This document shows, piece after piece, positions 1 to 11,015 of a DNA stretch of 64,000 nucleotides (position 1 is its first letter; each line of letters starts with the position of its first letter). The notes beneath the pieces are model-generated. The model did no database searches and had not been told where the DNA came from. It was given only the letters and a program-made list of their open reading frames with translations. The DNA comes from Gordionus sp. m RMFG-2023 (Eukaryota; Nematomorpha; Gordioida; Chordodea; Parachordodidae), in contig NC_088775.1 in NCBI RefSeq assembly GCF_954871325.1, forward strand, positions 39,657,561 through 39,721,560, read 5' to 3'. The position numbers were made by a program, and so were the translations under genes.

Positions 1-2
1 AG

Positions 3-65
3 AAGGGGGGAAATTCTTGCACTAACGTCGATAATAATATACGAATGGTATAGAATTTATGATGA
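3..65. repeat. 63-bp direct repeat, copy 1
   Basis: A G-run followed by TTGCACTAAC and GGTATAGAATTTATGATGA. It recurs in the same orientation, with a few mismatches, at 1255-1317. The two copies flank a tandem array and a short candidate coding block. They may be fragments of LTR ends, because the second copy begins at a TGTTACAAG boundary (1249), but no second boundary is visible. Confidence 0.6.
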
Positions 66-439
66 TACAATTATAATTTTATTTAAGTTTTATTAAACTA
101 TTTTCTTCTAGATTCAATGATTAATCAATGTATACATAATATAGTTATATATATACTTGGTCAAATAAATTAATCGGTAATATGTTAAATTGCCGCCTCA
201 AATAACATTTAAATGGGCATGTAAAATCAAATAAAATAAATTGATGAAATTAACGCCTTAGTGAGTAAAAAATAAACATTTCTTTACATATCAATTAAAA
301 ATAACAATGCACTAATTAAAATATTAAAAATAATAATAATAAATTATGTATGAGATGTTATCATGGAAAAATAACATTGAGAAGTCGATATCTGGGAAAA
401 AGAATTAAATAACAATAATTAGTATACCAAAAAATCAAA

Positions 440-840
440 TAAAAAAGGTGGGGAGGGGTCAAAAAAGCTATCCATAATATTTTTTTCGTAATTATACCCA
501 TAACTTAGAGAGATATAAGACAAGTATAAATTACACTATATATGGGCTAATGTGACGGGGTCAAAATAGCTATCCATAATAATTACTTTTAGTAATTATA
601 CACTTAACTTAGAAAGGTATAAATTACACTATATATGGGCTAATGTGGAGGGATCAAAATAGCTATCCATAATAGCTTTTTCGTAATTATACCCTTAACT
701 TAGAACGGTATAAATTACACTATATAGGGGCTAATGGGGAGGGATCAAAATAGCTATCCATAATAGTTTTTTCCTTATTATAACCTTAACTTAGAAAGAT
801 ATAAGAAATGTATAAATTACGCTATATATGGGCTGATTGA
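440..840. repeat. Tandem repeat, about 4 units of 93-108 bp
   Basis: Each unit starts near GGTCAAAATAGCTATCCATA, at about 448, 556, 648 and 741, and ends with a TATATGGGCTAAT-like segment. Unit length varies by small indels and the units are clearly diverged. No open frame crosses the array. Confidence 0.85.
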
Positions 841-895
841 TATAATATAATGGTTTAAATTTATTTATTATATTACCACAGGCCTAGTATATGTA

Positions 896-1249
896 TTACT
901 TTAAAATGCTAATTATTGTTATTAAAATTAGGCTTAATTTAAAGTTCAACAACAAAAAAAAAAATTTAAAAGCCTTTAAAAGCCTTTTTGGCTGTAAAAA
1001 AATGTGATTACAAAATTTACATACATGTAAATACAAAATTCTCCATATACATGCGTTCTTGTCTAAAGTATCATTCAATTTCGAGGAGGAACAAACGAAA
1101 AATTTCTTTCTTCTTTTATATCGAGAATAATCAATCTTTCTTTTGACAAGTGTCTCTTCGTCTTCAGATCCATACCAGGCCCGCGAAGGTCGTATCCAAG
1201 CTTCTTCCACACCAGCTGCCAATAAGCTGCTGCCCCTATCCTCCACCAT
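896..1249 (-). CDS. Unidentified short ORF with a coding-like N-terminal half
   Basis: The 117-codon frame has a markedly higher GC first half, rich in Glu, Arg and Ser (for example GVEEAWIRPSRAWYG). After about residue 60 it becomes an AT-rich, Leu/Ile/Phe-rich tail typical of chance translation. Only the first 50-60 codons look coding; they could be a first exon or the start of an element's internal region. The ATG lies directly next to the repeat copy at 1255-1317, at a TGTTACAAG/TGG-like boundary resembling an LTR followed by a primer-binding site. I recognise no domain and assign no function. Confidence 0.25.
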   Translation of the reverse strand: MVEDRGSSLLAAGVEEAWIRPSRAWYGSEDEETLVKRKIDYSRYKRRKKFFVCSSSKLNDTLDKNACIWRILYLHVCKFCNHIFLQPKRLLKAFKFFFLLLNFKLSLILITIISILK

Positions 1250-1254
1250 GTTAC

Positions 1255-1317
1255 AAGGGGGGAAACTCTTGCACTAACTTCGAGAATAATATGAGAATGG
1301 TATAGAATTTATGATGA
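1255..1317. repeat. 63-bp direct repeat, copy 2
   Basis: Second copy of the repeat at 3-65, in the same orientation. Confidence 0.6.
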
Positions 1318-1319
1318 CC

Positions 1320-2022
1320 AGCGTCTACATGACAGGATTTTCACTGGATGCAAACCCCCTTCAAAAACCTTTGCCTACCCCCCTAATCTCTCCCTATTAT
1401 TATTTCCACCTTTTTAATTTATTGATACTCTTTTCAGAGAATTTATAAAGGATAACTTAAATGAATCTATCTCTCTACTACCAACTATCGATATTTTTTG
1501 AATATAAAGAAATAAAGAATTTATTTTTTAGATAATAAATTCAATTAAAACCTTCATTTACAATGAATTAATTATTATGGAATTATGGCTGACATATCTT
1601 AACCTTTTGAATTACATTTAAAAGGATAGCACAAAGTTTTATTTGGAAAACAATGTATATGATTGTTTGCAATATATAGATTATTTGGTCGATGAATTGT
1701 ATTATAATAATTCTATAATAAAAGTATTAATTTTTACAGCAATAAATTTTGTCCTATTTCATCTCAAAATTTAATAGATAACCCCCCAAAAATTTATCCT
1801 ACCCCCATTAAAGCAGCCTACCCCCTTAGAAAATAGGATGCACACTGTTCCGACCTCTCCAATACCAATAATATAACAATAATAAGAAGAATATAAAAAA
1901 AATATATAAGAATAATAACTTATTTTTAAATATATTTTTAGAACGTGCAAATTTCTAATATAAGTAGTTAATTGTGATTAGCCTTGAAAAGGACCTTTCG
2001 ACAGAAATTTGTGTTGTGGGAA
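1320..2022. other. Non-coding AT-rich stretch with C-runs
   Basis: Two clusters of pyrimidine runs containing CTACCCCC (about 1347-1390 and 1783-1835) resemble decayed transposon ends. No gene or TSD could be supported. Confidence 0.4.
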
Positions 2023-2030
2023 CCGCAATT

Positions 2031-2253
2031 TAGTGTTGTTAAACGGCTCCATTTGAGCCGATTTTTAAAAACGGCTAACACAGTATTTTATCCAGGTAAA
2101 CATTACGCAAGACTGAAGATTCTTCTCATAGATGACCCGAAGGTTTAAACATCTAATAGCGAAATCTCAAGGCTTAGGTAATATTTTTCTTGCTAAAATA
2201 TTGAGTTAGCCGTTTTTAAAAATCGGCTCAAAACGAGCCGTTTAACAACACTA
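2031..2253. mobile_element. Short TIR element (hAT-type MITE), TAGTGTTG family
   Basis: A 223-bp non-coding element with ends TAGTGTTGTTAAACGGCTC and its near-perfect inverse. The inverted arms continue inward through a GCCGATTTTTAAAAACGGCTAA segment (both arms visible). An exact 8-bp TSD, CCGCAATT, lies at 2023-2030 and 2254-2261. TSD length and the YAGTG-type start fit hAT superfamily MITEs. A related copy is at 61150-61388. Confidence 0.88.
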
Positions 2254-2471
2254 CCGCAATTACTATAAGAGAAATATAATTCTAGATATTCAAATTTTTT
2301 TGATTCCCAATATATAAAAAGATGATTTTTAGATTAATTAAATAATGCAACTAATCAGAAATTGGTTATTTATATATTTTGCACTAAAATATAGAAAATA
2401 GGAATATAGCTCTAATACTATAAGAAATAAATACAAAAAAATATGAGGTCATAGCAAATATTGTAAATAAA

Positions 2472-2580
2472 AGCGTAGCCAGGATTTTCCTAGGTAGGGA
2501 GGGGGGGCGATAATTAATAAATATATGGGGGCGATGCCTCCCTGACCCCCTTTTGGGAGGGCCTTCGGCTGTGTTCCTTA
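2472..2580. mobile_element. End fragment of a GC-hairpin hAT-type MITE
   Basis: GCGTAGCCAGGA followed by G-runs and GGGCCTTCGGC. This resembles the ends of the elements at 14357-14770 and 48591-48983, which share a GGCCTTCGGCC hairpin. The partner end was not found, and no TSD is assigned. Confidence 0.4.
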
Positions 2581-2653
2581 GTCTATATATAGTTATAAAA
2601 TATTTTTACAAGATAGGAGGTTAATTTTAATAAAAACAAAATATTTTCATTTT

Positions 2654-4200
2654 TTAAAATGTATGAAATTGGTTAAGTCTGGATGGAACAAATAGGAAAT
2701 ATATCTTTATTAGTTTATATAAAATATAATAAACTCCATATATACACAGTAATACAAAAACATGGTAATAATATATAATGTTAGATCTAAATTTTTTTTT
2801 AGAATTTGATAATTCATTAATTATTTCAGAATTAACGGTGTTAATTCCCAGAATATTTAAGAGCGTTAAACCATTTAATCTATTTTGCGAGGTAGTAATT
2901 CGCAGATATGTTTTTAGCCTTGGTAAATTCGAGAAAGTTCTTTCATTAATACGTGTCATAATAGGGAGTCATGCTAAAATATGAAATAATTTTGTAATGT
3001 TTGGAAAGTTTATTAATGTGTGCTTATTACAAATATTGAGTGAACTTAGTGCATTCTCAAATTTAATATCCATTCTTTTTTAGCTTGCATACCAATATTT
3101 AAATTCACTAATTACTTCAAATTCGGTCCTTACCTGATCTTGCAAATAAAACGCATATAAATAGTGATTTTTATCTCTAATCTTAACCGAGATGTTGACT
3201 GATGGATAAATAACAAAATTTGAAAGTTATTAAGCAACAAGTTTATGGTTCAATAAGCGCTCTAATTTAAGTTAAAGATGTACCTATAAGTGGCATAAAA
3301 ATCGTTATTTTGTAATACTCCTTAACTATTATGTGGAAATATCATTCCTATGTACTTGTCTTGGAAACAATTCTTGGCATGTTTATTATCAAATTATATG
3401 AATGCACCTATTTTGAACCATGTTAAAAATCTTGCTAAATTCGCAATCAGTATTCTTTTTTATTTGTAATTTAGCATCATATGCATCTTCTGCTAAGATT
3501 AATGCTTGAACCATATCTTGGTTCACCCTTTGCAAGACTCTGTATAATGATATTGTGTAAGAGAAGAGAATGAAATGTACAGCCAATAAAAACTCAGGAT
3601 CTTGAATTACTTTCAGTATTCCATTTGCTTCTGCCACCACTATACAGTGAGCACAATTTCTAAGGGGATATATGCGATTGAACCCCATTTAAATGGCCAT
3701 TCATATTGCCACCATCATATCCTTATCCCCGCATAGATTGACATTAATTTAAATTTTAAATTTTTTAAGATGAAAATCAATTGTGTTTGCAATTAGCCTC
3801 TCATATGAATAGAATTAAACTGCAAAAAATCCTTTCTTATCTGAACTTCATATATATAGATGATAATAAATTAATACAAAATAAATATAAATTTTACCAT
3901 TTTTAGAATATAAATACCGAGCAAACTACATATGCTTTATCCCAGATATGTCTGTTGATTCATTAGCCAAAAATGAAAAGAATGGAGACTTATTAATATT
4001 GGATACTACTTATCCTAATATTAAATCATTGCACACATCTATAATTTCATTTTGAATAGTGGGGCTTAAATATGTAGCATTTTTTGGCGTATTCAATAAA
4101 TTAACCCTGAGCTCATCATCTCCAATTGCTAGGTTACGGAGAATAGCTCTAATAACAACCTGATTTCCACGTGTAATTATTCCATCATAAGAGATATTTT
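2654..4200 (-). pseudogene. Decayed hAT transposase (DUF4371/TTF type)
   Basis: Minus-strand fragments match the same hAT group as the copy at 38903-41681. The C-terminal dimerisation segment is at 2654-2959 (INERTFSNLPRLKTYLRITT), a central block at 3389-3688, and N-terminal material at about 3960-4200. The order is that of an intact gene, but the frame changes repeatedly and large parts are lost. hAT transposases cut and paste DNA in the nucleus through an RNase-H-like DDE core; this copy cannot encode one. No terminal repeats were confirmed. Confidence 0.7.
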
Positions 4201-4304
4201 TTGTCTATTTTCAGTTACTATTTTCCTTGATCTTTATAAAATTAATAAGTAGTTATAAGTTTATAAAATCGTATCACGTCAATGCCGCAAAACTTTTCCC
4301 GCGA

Positions 4305-4515
4305 AATGTATTATCGCGAATGCATCATAGCGAAAACAGTATCGTGAATGCATTATAGCGAATGAATTACAGCGAATACATTACCGCGAATGAATTATCA
4401 CGAATGCATCATAGCGAATGCATTACAGCGAATGTATTATCGCGAATGCAATATCACGAATGCAATATCGCGAATACATTAAACGAAGGTATTATCGCGA
4501 ATGTAATATAATGCA
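4305..4515. repeat. GCGAATGCATTAtc minisatellite
   Basis: A dozen or so imperfect units of about 16 bp built on the pattern CGCGAATGCATTA or CACGAATGCAATA. The flanking motif with CAATGCCGCAAAACTTTT just before the array (about 4276-4310) has an inverted counterpart at about 48435-48500. The array is therefore part of a dispersed repeat family and not a private satellite. Confidence 0.85.
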
Positions 4516-4745
4516 TTATTATGTATGCAATAGTGATTTATATTAGACAAATGTTTGATATAATTAATATAAAGTATTAAAATTCTTTGCTACTTATCCA
4601 CTTACCTAATAAGGAGTTTATCATTAATTGTTTTTATTTTTTAAATATATCATAAACCATATATTTGTTACCTTTTGGAAGTTCCTGGCCGATAATATTT
4701 TTCCAGCGGATCTCTATTTCTCTAAGGAAATTCTTTAGACTCCAT

Positions 4746-5126
4746 TGTAACGTTTTGCGAGTTTTTGAACGGATTGAGAGATTAGAACCGTTGTCAAATA
4801 AAGAAAAGTAGAACTAAAATGATACTAACTCTTTATTAAATAATAAGTTAAAATTATAATCAAACTAAACTAATTAAAAAAAAAATAAAATTAAAATAAA
4901 AATTATAATTAAGTTCGTAAAATCATGATCTTTCTTTCTTTTTTTTTAAGTAAAATATTTCCGAATATATATACTTTCTTTTCCAATTCATTTACATCGT
5001 CTTTATTCAAAAATTCTAATAATTCGTTAAGTTTTTCTGTTTAACAATCGATTTGAATATTACTTCGATTTGAATATTACTTCTTTTTCCTCTATTTTAT
5101 TTCAAAGTAATTTACATATTACAACA
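4746..5126 (-). mobile_element. Probable LTR remnant of an LTR retroelement
   Basis: A 381-bp block bounded by TG and CA (TGTAACG to ACAACA). On the right it is followed by CCCTTACACTTAG, which on the minus strand reads as a purine-rich tract just before the LTR start. I infer one LTR plus the edge of an internal region, minus orientation. No coding domains are visible beside it, so it is an old, broken fossil. Family unassigned. Confidence 0.4.
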
Positions 5127-8100
5127 CCCTTACACTTAGATTAGGCCCCACATCCTGCGAAATACCAATATTCGAGCATGTATCCATTTCCTTTTAACCT
5201 TGACAACTTGATTAACTAAACGATACAAGATTGCTAGTCAACGATTATCGATACTACGTCTTAAATTCTCCTGATAAATTAATTTGGTCTTTTGCTCGTT
5301 TCTAACGTTCTTTTGTAACTAATGATCATTGCTTTATCTCGGTCAACGATCTGCGATGCTCTACGATTAACGATTGTTTTCCTGAATTCTTGTTTTTAGG
5401 ATCATCGATTTTGTATCCTATACTAAAGTTTTGATAATTGGCTATAATTTGTCAACGATTAACGATAGCATCCTGGTCTTCTTGTCAATATATCCACTTT
5501 GCCTTAAGATCTCTTATACGATAATGATTTCTTGTATCTTTTGATCCAAAATAAAAATCCGATCTCTAATTGAGCTCGATTGCGGCATAAATTTTCTAAT
5601 GACGAAAAGCCGTTTCTCTTTATGAAGATTTTTAGGTTAATCAACAACCTTTAAGTCGTTTTTTAGAAAATTTGAAATACTAATATTTGAAATTTACTTA
5701 AGGCCCTCATTTATTTTTAACTATTTAAAAATGGGCTAGACGTGTTTCCATTATGTTGATCTATAACCTGACGCTAGTCTTTTTTTTCAAATTATTTTCG
5801 TAATTATAAATCATAATGCAAAACACAAAGCATACTTTGAGATCCATTAAATTATTAAAATAATAAATATAATTAATCTAACCTTTTTTTTTTGTATAGC
5901 ACCTAACATAAAGGCCAATTTGATTATTTCTTGCGAAATTAAGGGCCATATTTTACCAATTTTTCTTTAAAGTTTGTAAGATTCAAAAAGTTGTAGCCTA
6001 TTACTCGATAATTTTTCTGTATATGGAACCCGTATTTTGAGGTTTTAAAGCTTGTGAACTGGACGAATATTTCACTTTTTCATAGAGAATTTAGGAATAA
6101 AACTTCATACCAAATTTTCTTATAATGGTATAATTTTATCATTATCAGATCATCTCTTGATAAAATACTTAATTTACAAAATTATGGTATGTTTACCTTA
6201 GTGGTATTTAATAATGAGATTTGTTTGATAATACCGAAATATCTTGTTGTTATAGTTTATGATTTAAGAGAAATTTTAAAAAGATGAGTGCCCGACTACA
6301 TTTTTTTATCTTAATTTTCTAAAAATTGACTTTAAGATATTTTGATTAGGACACACAATATAAAATAGGAGATTTCATTAAAAAAACGAATGACGTGTTT
6401 CAGAGCTATAAGATTTCAAAACGCGACGTTAGCCACCTGGTAAATAATCTAAATTTTTGATCTCATGATGAACTTTGTTCCAATAGTAGGGACTAGGGCT
6501 AGTAGCGTTTTTGTCAAGATCATCATAAGACTGAAAATAATTCATGTATTTGAATTTATAAAATACCATGAGATAATCCAACAAACACTTACCTAAAGTT
6601 ATGCATTAATAAATATTTTTAATATTTCATATATTTTTCTCAAGATTGATTGTAGTAAAAGTTAATTTTTGCCCCAACAAGCCCGACCTGGGGCTTGCAT
6701 TTTTATGGACTATACCATTTGTATATTAATTCATATAAAAATGTCAAAATATGATATTTTATTAATTTAAAAAAATATTGGTTTTTAATTTTTTTTAAAA
6801 TTTTTTTCTAATTATATTGATTATCATAAGAATTAGTATAATAGTAGCCAATGAATACTTATTATATCTTATTTTTAAGCAAAATTTAATTAATTCGACT
6901 AGCCCTGATTATACTAGCCCCTAGTTACTAATATGATTAACCCTTTCTGTCGCGTTGATAATCTTTTCTTTTTATTATAATAAAAAGTTCTATTTTTATT
7001 ATAAATATAATATTAAATTTTTCAAAAATATTTTTTAAAAAACAAGTGGTATCATATAGATGCAACCCCCCTCCACCCCCCACCCCAGCCATGGGGTATA
7101 GAAATTTTTAAATAAGATTAGATGAAAGGAAACATTGCATTGTTTAGACCTTCATCTTATTAAATCTTTTGTAATCGTTAAAATTATTAATTTTATAGCT
7201 TTAAAATATAAAATCTTATCTTTTTTAAATTTTAACATTGTTTAAAAATAATAAATGTCATATTTAAAGATCTCCTGCTTCAAATATAAATATCATATAA
7301 TTTGTTTAGTAAATTGGAATGATTAAAAATATATTTAATTATAATATTTTGGTGGTTTCAATAGAGATGATATGTGTATTAAGTTCAAATTTAATATTTT
7401 GTAAGTTGTTTCCAAATCATATTTTCCTGCCTGAAAGGGCTAAACCTCCAAAAAATATTTTTAAACATCATGATTATAAGACTTTCGGAAATGGGAAAAG
7501 AATATTTTTAATTTCTTATAATGTCAACTTAATTATTTTTAAACTCTTCATAATTTTTTGGCGCTTAATATTATGTTGTAAAAACATTTTAATTTTTACC
7601 TAAAAAACACATTTTTTTCAGAAATAAATAAGTGAGGGAATAAAATATTTTTTGCCTTAAATAGAATGCTATTTATATTATTCTCAAAATTTCTGGGTTA
7701 AAAATTAAATTCGCTGAACTGTCAAGCCAAATGCCCCTTGCTTCGACTAGCCCTGGTCCTCTGTTTATTTTTTTCCCGTTACCAAAATTTATCGCTAGAA
7801 CAACTTTACTATATTTATTTAACTTTGATAAGGATTTATTTTTTTTATTATTTGAATTAAGATTTCTTGCTTCTGAAATTTCCTGGCATTAATCGCAGTC
7901 ATTTTAATTCCACAACATTAATTTAAAAATGAAGCCAATATTTTTGAAGCGAGAACTTAATTTATTAGCAATCATATATTATTGTCAGTCATATTAATCC
8001 AAGTTATTTTAAAATATTAATTTTTATTGAAAATGGTCGTCAATGTTTTTGAAGTGAGAAATGGATATTATTAACAATCGAAATCAATTTTATCCCAACT

Positions 8101-8376
8101 ATTTTAAAACATCGATTTTCAAATCAAATAAGGGATCACTAATAGTTTTGATTTCAAAAAATTAGAGCAGTAGTCGTTTTAGAACGGTTGCACATATTAT
8201 TAAATAACTGCCCTTAGTAGAATGACAGCAGTCAATATTAAATAACGGTTTCAATTGGTACACCAGGCCTAAATATATTTTCTTTTAAAAACCCGAGATG
8301 ATTTTTAATAATAAATTTAAATTATATTCTAATTCGTTGTGAAATTATATTCTAATCCTTTGTGAAATTATATGAA
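5127..8376. other. Long non-coding stretch
   Basis: AT-rich, with no open frame that looks coding. About 5550-5620 is shared with 18867-18930 (TCTAATTGAGC, GGCAT and GAATTTTC blocks), marking a dispersed repeat. About 6484-6935 is bounded by inverted CTAGGGCTAGTA/TACTAGCCCCTAG sequences that could be an old TIR element; no TSD was found. About 7068-7100 is C-rich. Confidence 0.4.
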
Positions 8377-8393
8377 GCATTTAATATTAATTT

Positions 8394-8865
8394 TTTTTTC
8401 TCTTAAGCTTTTACCTTTTACTGGTGGTGGTAAGCTCTTTCACTCTCTCCACTTTATTATTCATGCTATCTATCTCTTTTTATCTCTGATATCTCCACCG
8501 GAGTTCCATATCTATTCCATTTGGATCTTTCACCGGAGTATCGCCATCATTGCACCTTGATCTCATACTAAAGTATCAATATGGACAGATATCCCACTGG
8601 AGTATATCGGTTCCATCTATCATCCTTGAATGGCCCATGAGGTCAGCTGGCTATCTTTCATTTTTGGTTTGTTGGACGTATCCTAGCACCCGGCTGTCCA
8701 AGCCGTTGACCGGGGTGGCATTTCCCAGCTCAGAAATTCATCCTAGCATATGTCCTTACACATCTGCCATCAAAGAAAAACCTGAAACTTTTTACGCTCC
8801 TTACCAGGATTGAACCTGGGACCTTCCAAGCATACATCATAAACCCACTAGGCCACCCTGGCGAC
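8394..8865 (-). mobile_element. tRNA-derived SINE with 17-bp target-site duplication
   Basis: The minus strand begins with a tRNA-like head. The RNA polymerase III A box TGGCCTAGTGG is at 8845-8855 and the B box GGTTCAATCC at 8807-8816, inside a T-arm-like CCAGG/CCTGG stem. A unique body of about 380 bp follows, ending in an A-rich tail (plus-strand T/CT run at 8391-8404). The exact 17-bp TSD GCATTTAATATTAATTT lies at 8377-8393 and 8866-8882, as expected for LINE-machinery insertion. The body contains three diverged copies of a TACTCCGGTGG-like motif about 40-60 bp apart. The perfect TSD suggests a recent insertion. The SINE family and partner LINE are unknown. Confidence 0.9.
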
Positions 8866-8882
8866 GCATTTAATATTAATTT

Positions 8883-9330
8883 ACTGGTCATAAATTCTGT
8901 ATAAAACAATTTATAAAATACATCAAAATTATTCAAAATAACGAAATTTTGAAAATTTAGAGAAGGGTTTTAAATAATCAAAGATAGGTCGGGTTAAGTA
9001 CACAGGTATATTCATTTACGACATTTATTATTTATTTTATTACTAATTACGAAATAGAAATTTGTTACGATTCAATTTATCCGTGCCGTAAAAAATAGCT
9101 AAGTATTAATACAAGTATAATTTTTTTCGAGCTATCTTTTTTTTTAAAAAACACAGCGGCTGAAATAATATTTTTATAATAAAAATCTTTAGACGTTTTT
9201 GGTTTAATAAAAATAAGGTTATTTACCAAACTATAATTTACTTCTGGCACCTTACTTTAAAACAAGGAAAAGTGCAATAAGTTTTTAGATTCAATTTTTT
9301 TTTAAAGATTTATATTAGTTAATTGATGAT
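8883..9330. other. AT-rich non-coding interval
   Basis: No gene or recognisable element between the SINE and the MULE-like element. It ends with the 9-bp target duplication ATTGATGAT at 9322-9330. Confidence 0.5.
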
Positions 9331-10854
9331 GGTTCCAAGTCAATTCGGCGCGGCGACAATTCAGCGAGTATCTATTACAGTTGCAATTTATTATATATTA
9401 CTTAGTATAAAAAAATAAGGATGATTAAATAGAAATCATTTTGAATGTTGGTCCTATTAATTATTTCTCCATATTTATTTTTACAAAAATCTCAATTTTA
9501 TTTACTTGAATGTGTAATATCGAAAAAAATTAACTAATATTTATACCTATTTCTTTAATGGACCAATCTATCACATTATAAGGTATGTTGATTAGTAGCC
9601 AATATTATGTAAGCCTGGAGATTTTGCGCATAGAAGGAAAAAAGAAAAAGAAAGATTTGACCTCTATCTCTAATCTTAATTATTTTGGCTACAATCTTAA
9701 TCAACCGTTTTCAAAAATAGACCCAAAATACCCCCCTGATAAGTACTATAATATAAAATCTTAAATCCCCTTTTCACGCAATTGTAGATAATTAAAAACA
9801 AAAAATTATAAAAGTTTAAAAAAATAATATATCACCCTGATAAGTAATATGCCCAAAATCTCGGCTTACATAACATTGGCTACTAATCAACATACCTTAT
9901 GTGATAAATTGGTCAAATAAAGAAATAGGTATTAATATTGGTTGTTAAATTTTTTTGATATTACACATTTAATTTTTGATTTATATAATAGAAAAAATTA
10001 GCCTAAGCATAATATATTTTTTAAAAAGGATTAATAGAATTTAAGGATTTTTAATAAATCTAAAAAGTGAATCAGTCTTAATTTGATTTTTTTTGGACCA
10101 TGGCTGGGTCTATTTTTAAAAACGGTCGATTTAAATTCCAGCCAAAATATTATGTAAGATTCGAGAAAAAGGTCCAAACCTTTCTTTTTCTTTCTTTCTT
10201 CGATGCCTAAAATCTCGGCTTACATAACATTGGCTACTAATTAACATACCATATGTGGTAAATTGGTCAACCAAAAAATAGTTATAAATATTGGTTGTTA
10301 ATTTTTTATGATATTACACATTTAATTTTTGATTTATATAATAGAAAAAATTAGCCTAAATATAATATTTTTTTTAAAAAGGATTAATAGAATTTAAGGA
10401 TTTTTAATATAAATCTAAAAAATGATTCAGTCTTAATTTGATTTTTTTTGGATCATGGCTGGGTTTATTTTTAAAAACGGTCGGTTTAAATTCCAGCCAA
10501 AATAATATGTAAGAATCGAAATAGAGGTCCAAACCTTTCTTTCTTCAAAATCTCGGCTTACATAACATTGGCTATTAATCAACATATCTTATGTGGTAAA
10601 TTGGTCAACCAAAGAAATAGGTATAAATATTGGATGTTAATTTTTTTTGATATTACATATATAGTAAATAAAAATGATATTTTTGTAAAAATAAATATGG
10701 AGAAATAATTAATAGGACCAAAATTCAAAATGATTTCTATTTAATCATTCTTATCTTTTTATACTAAGTAATATATAATAAATTGCAACTGTAATAAATA
10801 CGCGCTAAAATATCGCCGCGCCAAATTGACGTTGCGCTGAATTGACATGAAACC
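9331..10854. mobile_element. Non-autonomous Mutator-like (MULE) element
   Basis: A 1524-bp element with long terminal inverted repeats beginning GGTTCCAAGTCAATTCGGCG on the left and, inverted on the right, GGTTTCATGTCAATTCAGCG. The arms extend over 200 bp through the CAATTTATTATATATTACTT region. An exact 9-bp TSD, ATTGATGAT, is at 9322-9330 and 10855-10863. Long TIRs plus a 9-bp TSD are the signature of Mutator-like elements. The interior holds about 2.5 tandem units of about 350 bp, each starting AAATCTCGGCTTACATAACA (about 9846, 10211, 10551). No transposase is present, so it needs one in trans. Confidence 0.85.
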
Positions 10855-11015
10855 ATTGATGATACGACGAAATAAAATTTATAAATCGATTACATGACTT
10901 GTTTATTAACTCGTTTTTAGTTATATTTTATTATCTCTAAAATAATAATTTAATAATTTTTTTAAAAATTCTTAAATTCTTGAACCTAACTGAACTTGGG
11001 TTCAACACTGGTGCC

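Noticed and set aside
6484-6935. TIR element bounded by CTAGGGCTAGTA
   Set aside because: The inverse similarity is short and no TSD could be seen.
8790-8865. Functional tRNA gene
   Set aside because: A and B boxes are present but the acceptor ends do not pair, a 380-bp body and A-rich tail follow, and a 17-bp TSD flanks the whole. It is a SINE head.
8550-8936. ORFs on both strands around 8.4-8.9 kb
   Set aside because: They fall within the SINE body and tRNA-like head, which are non-coding.
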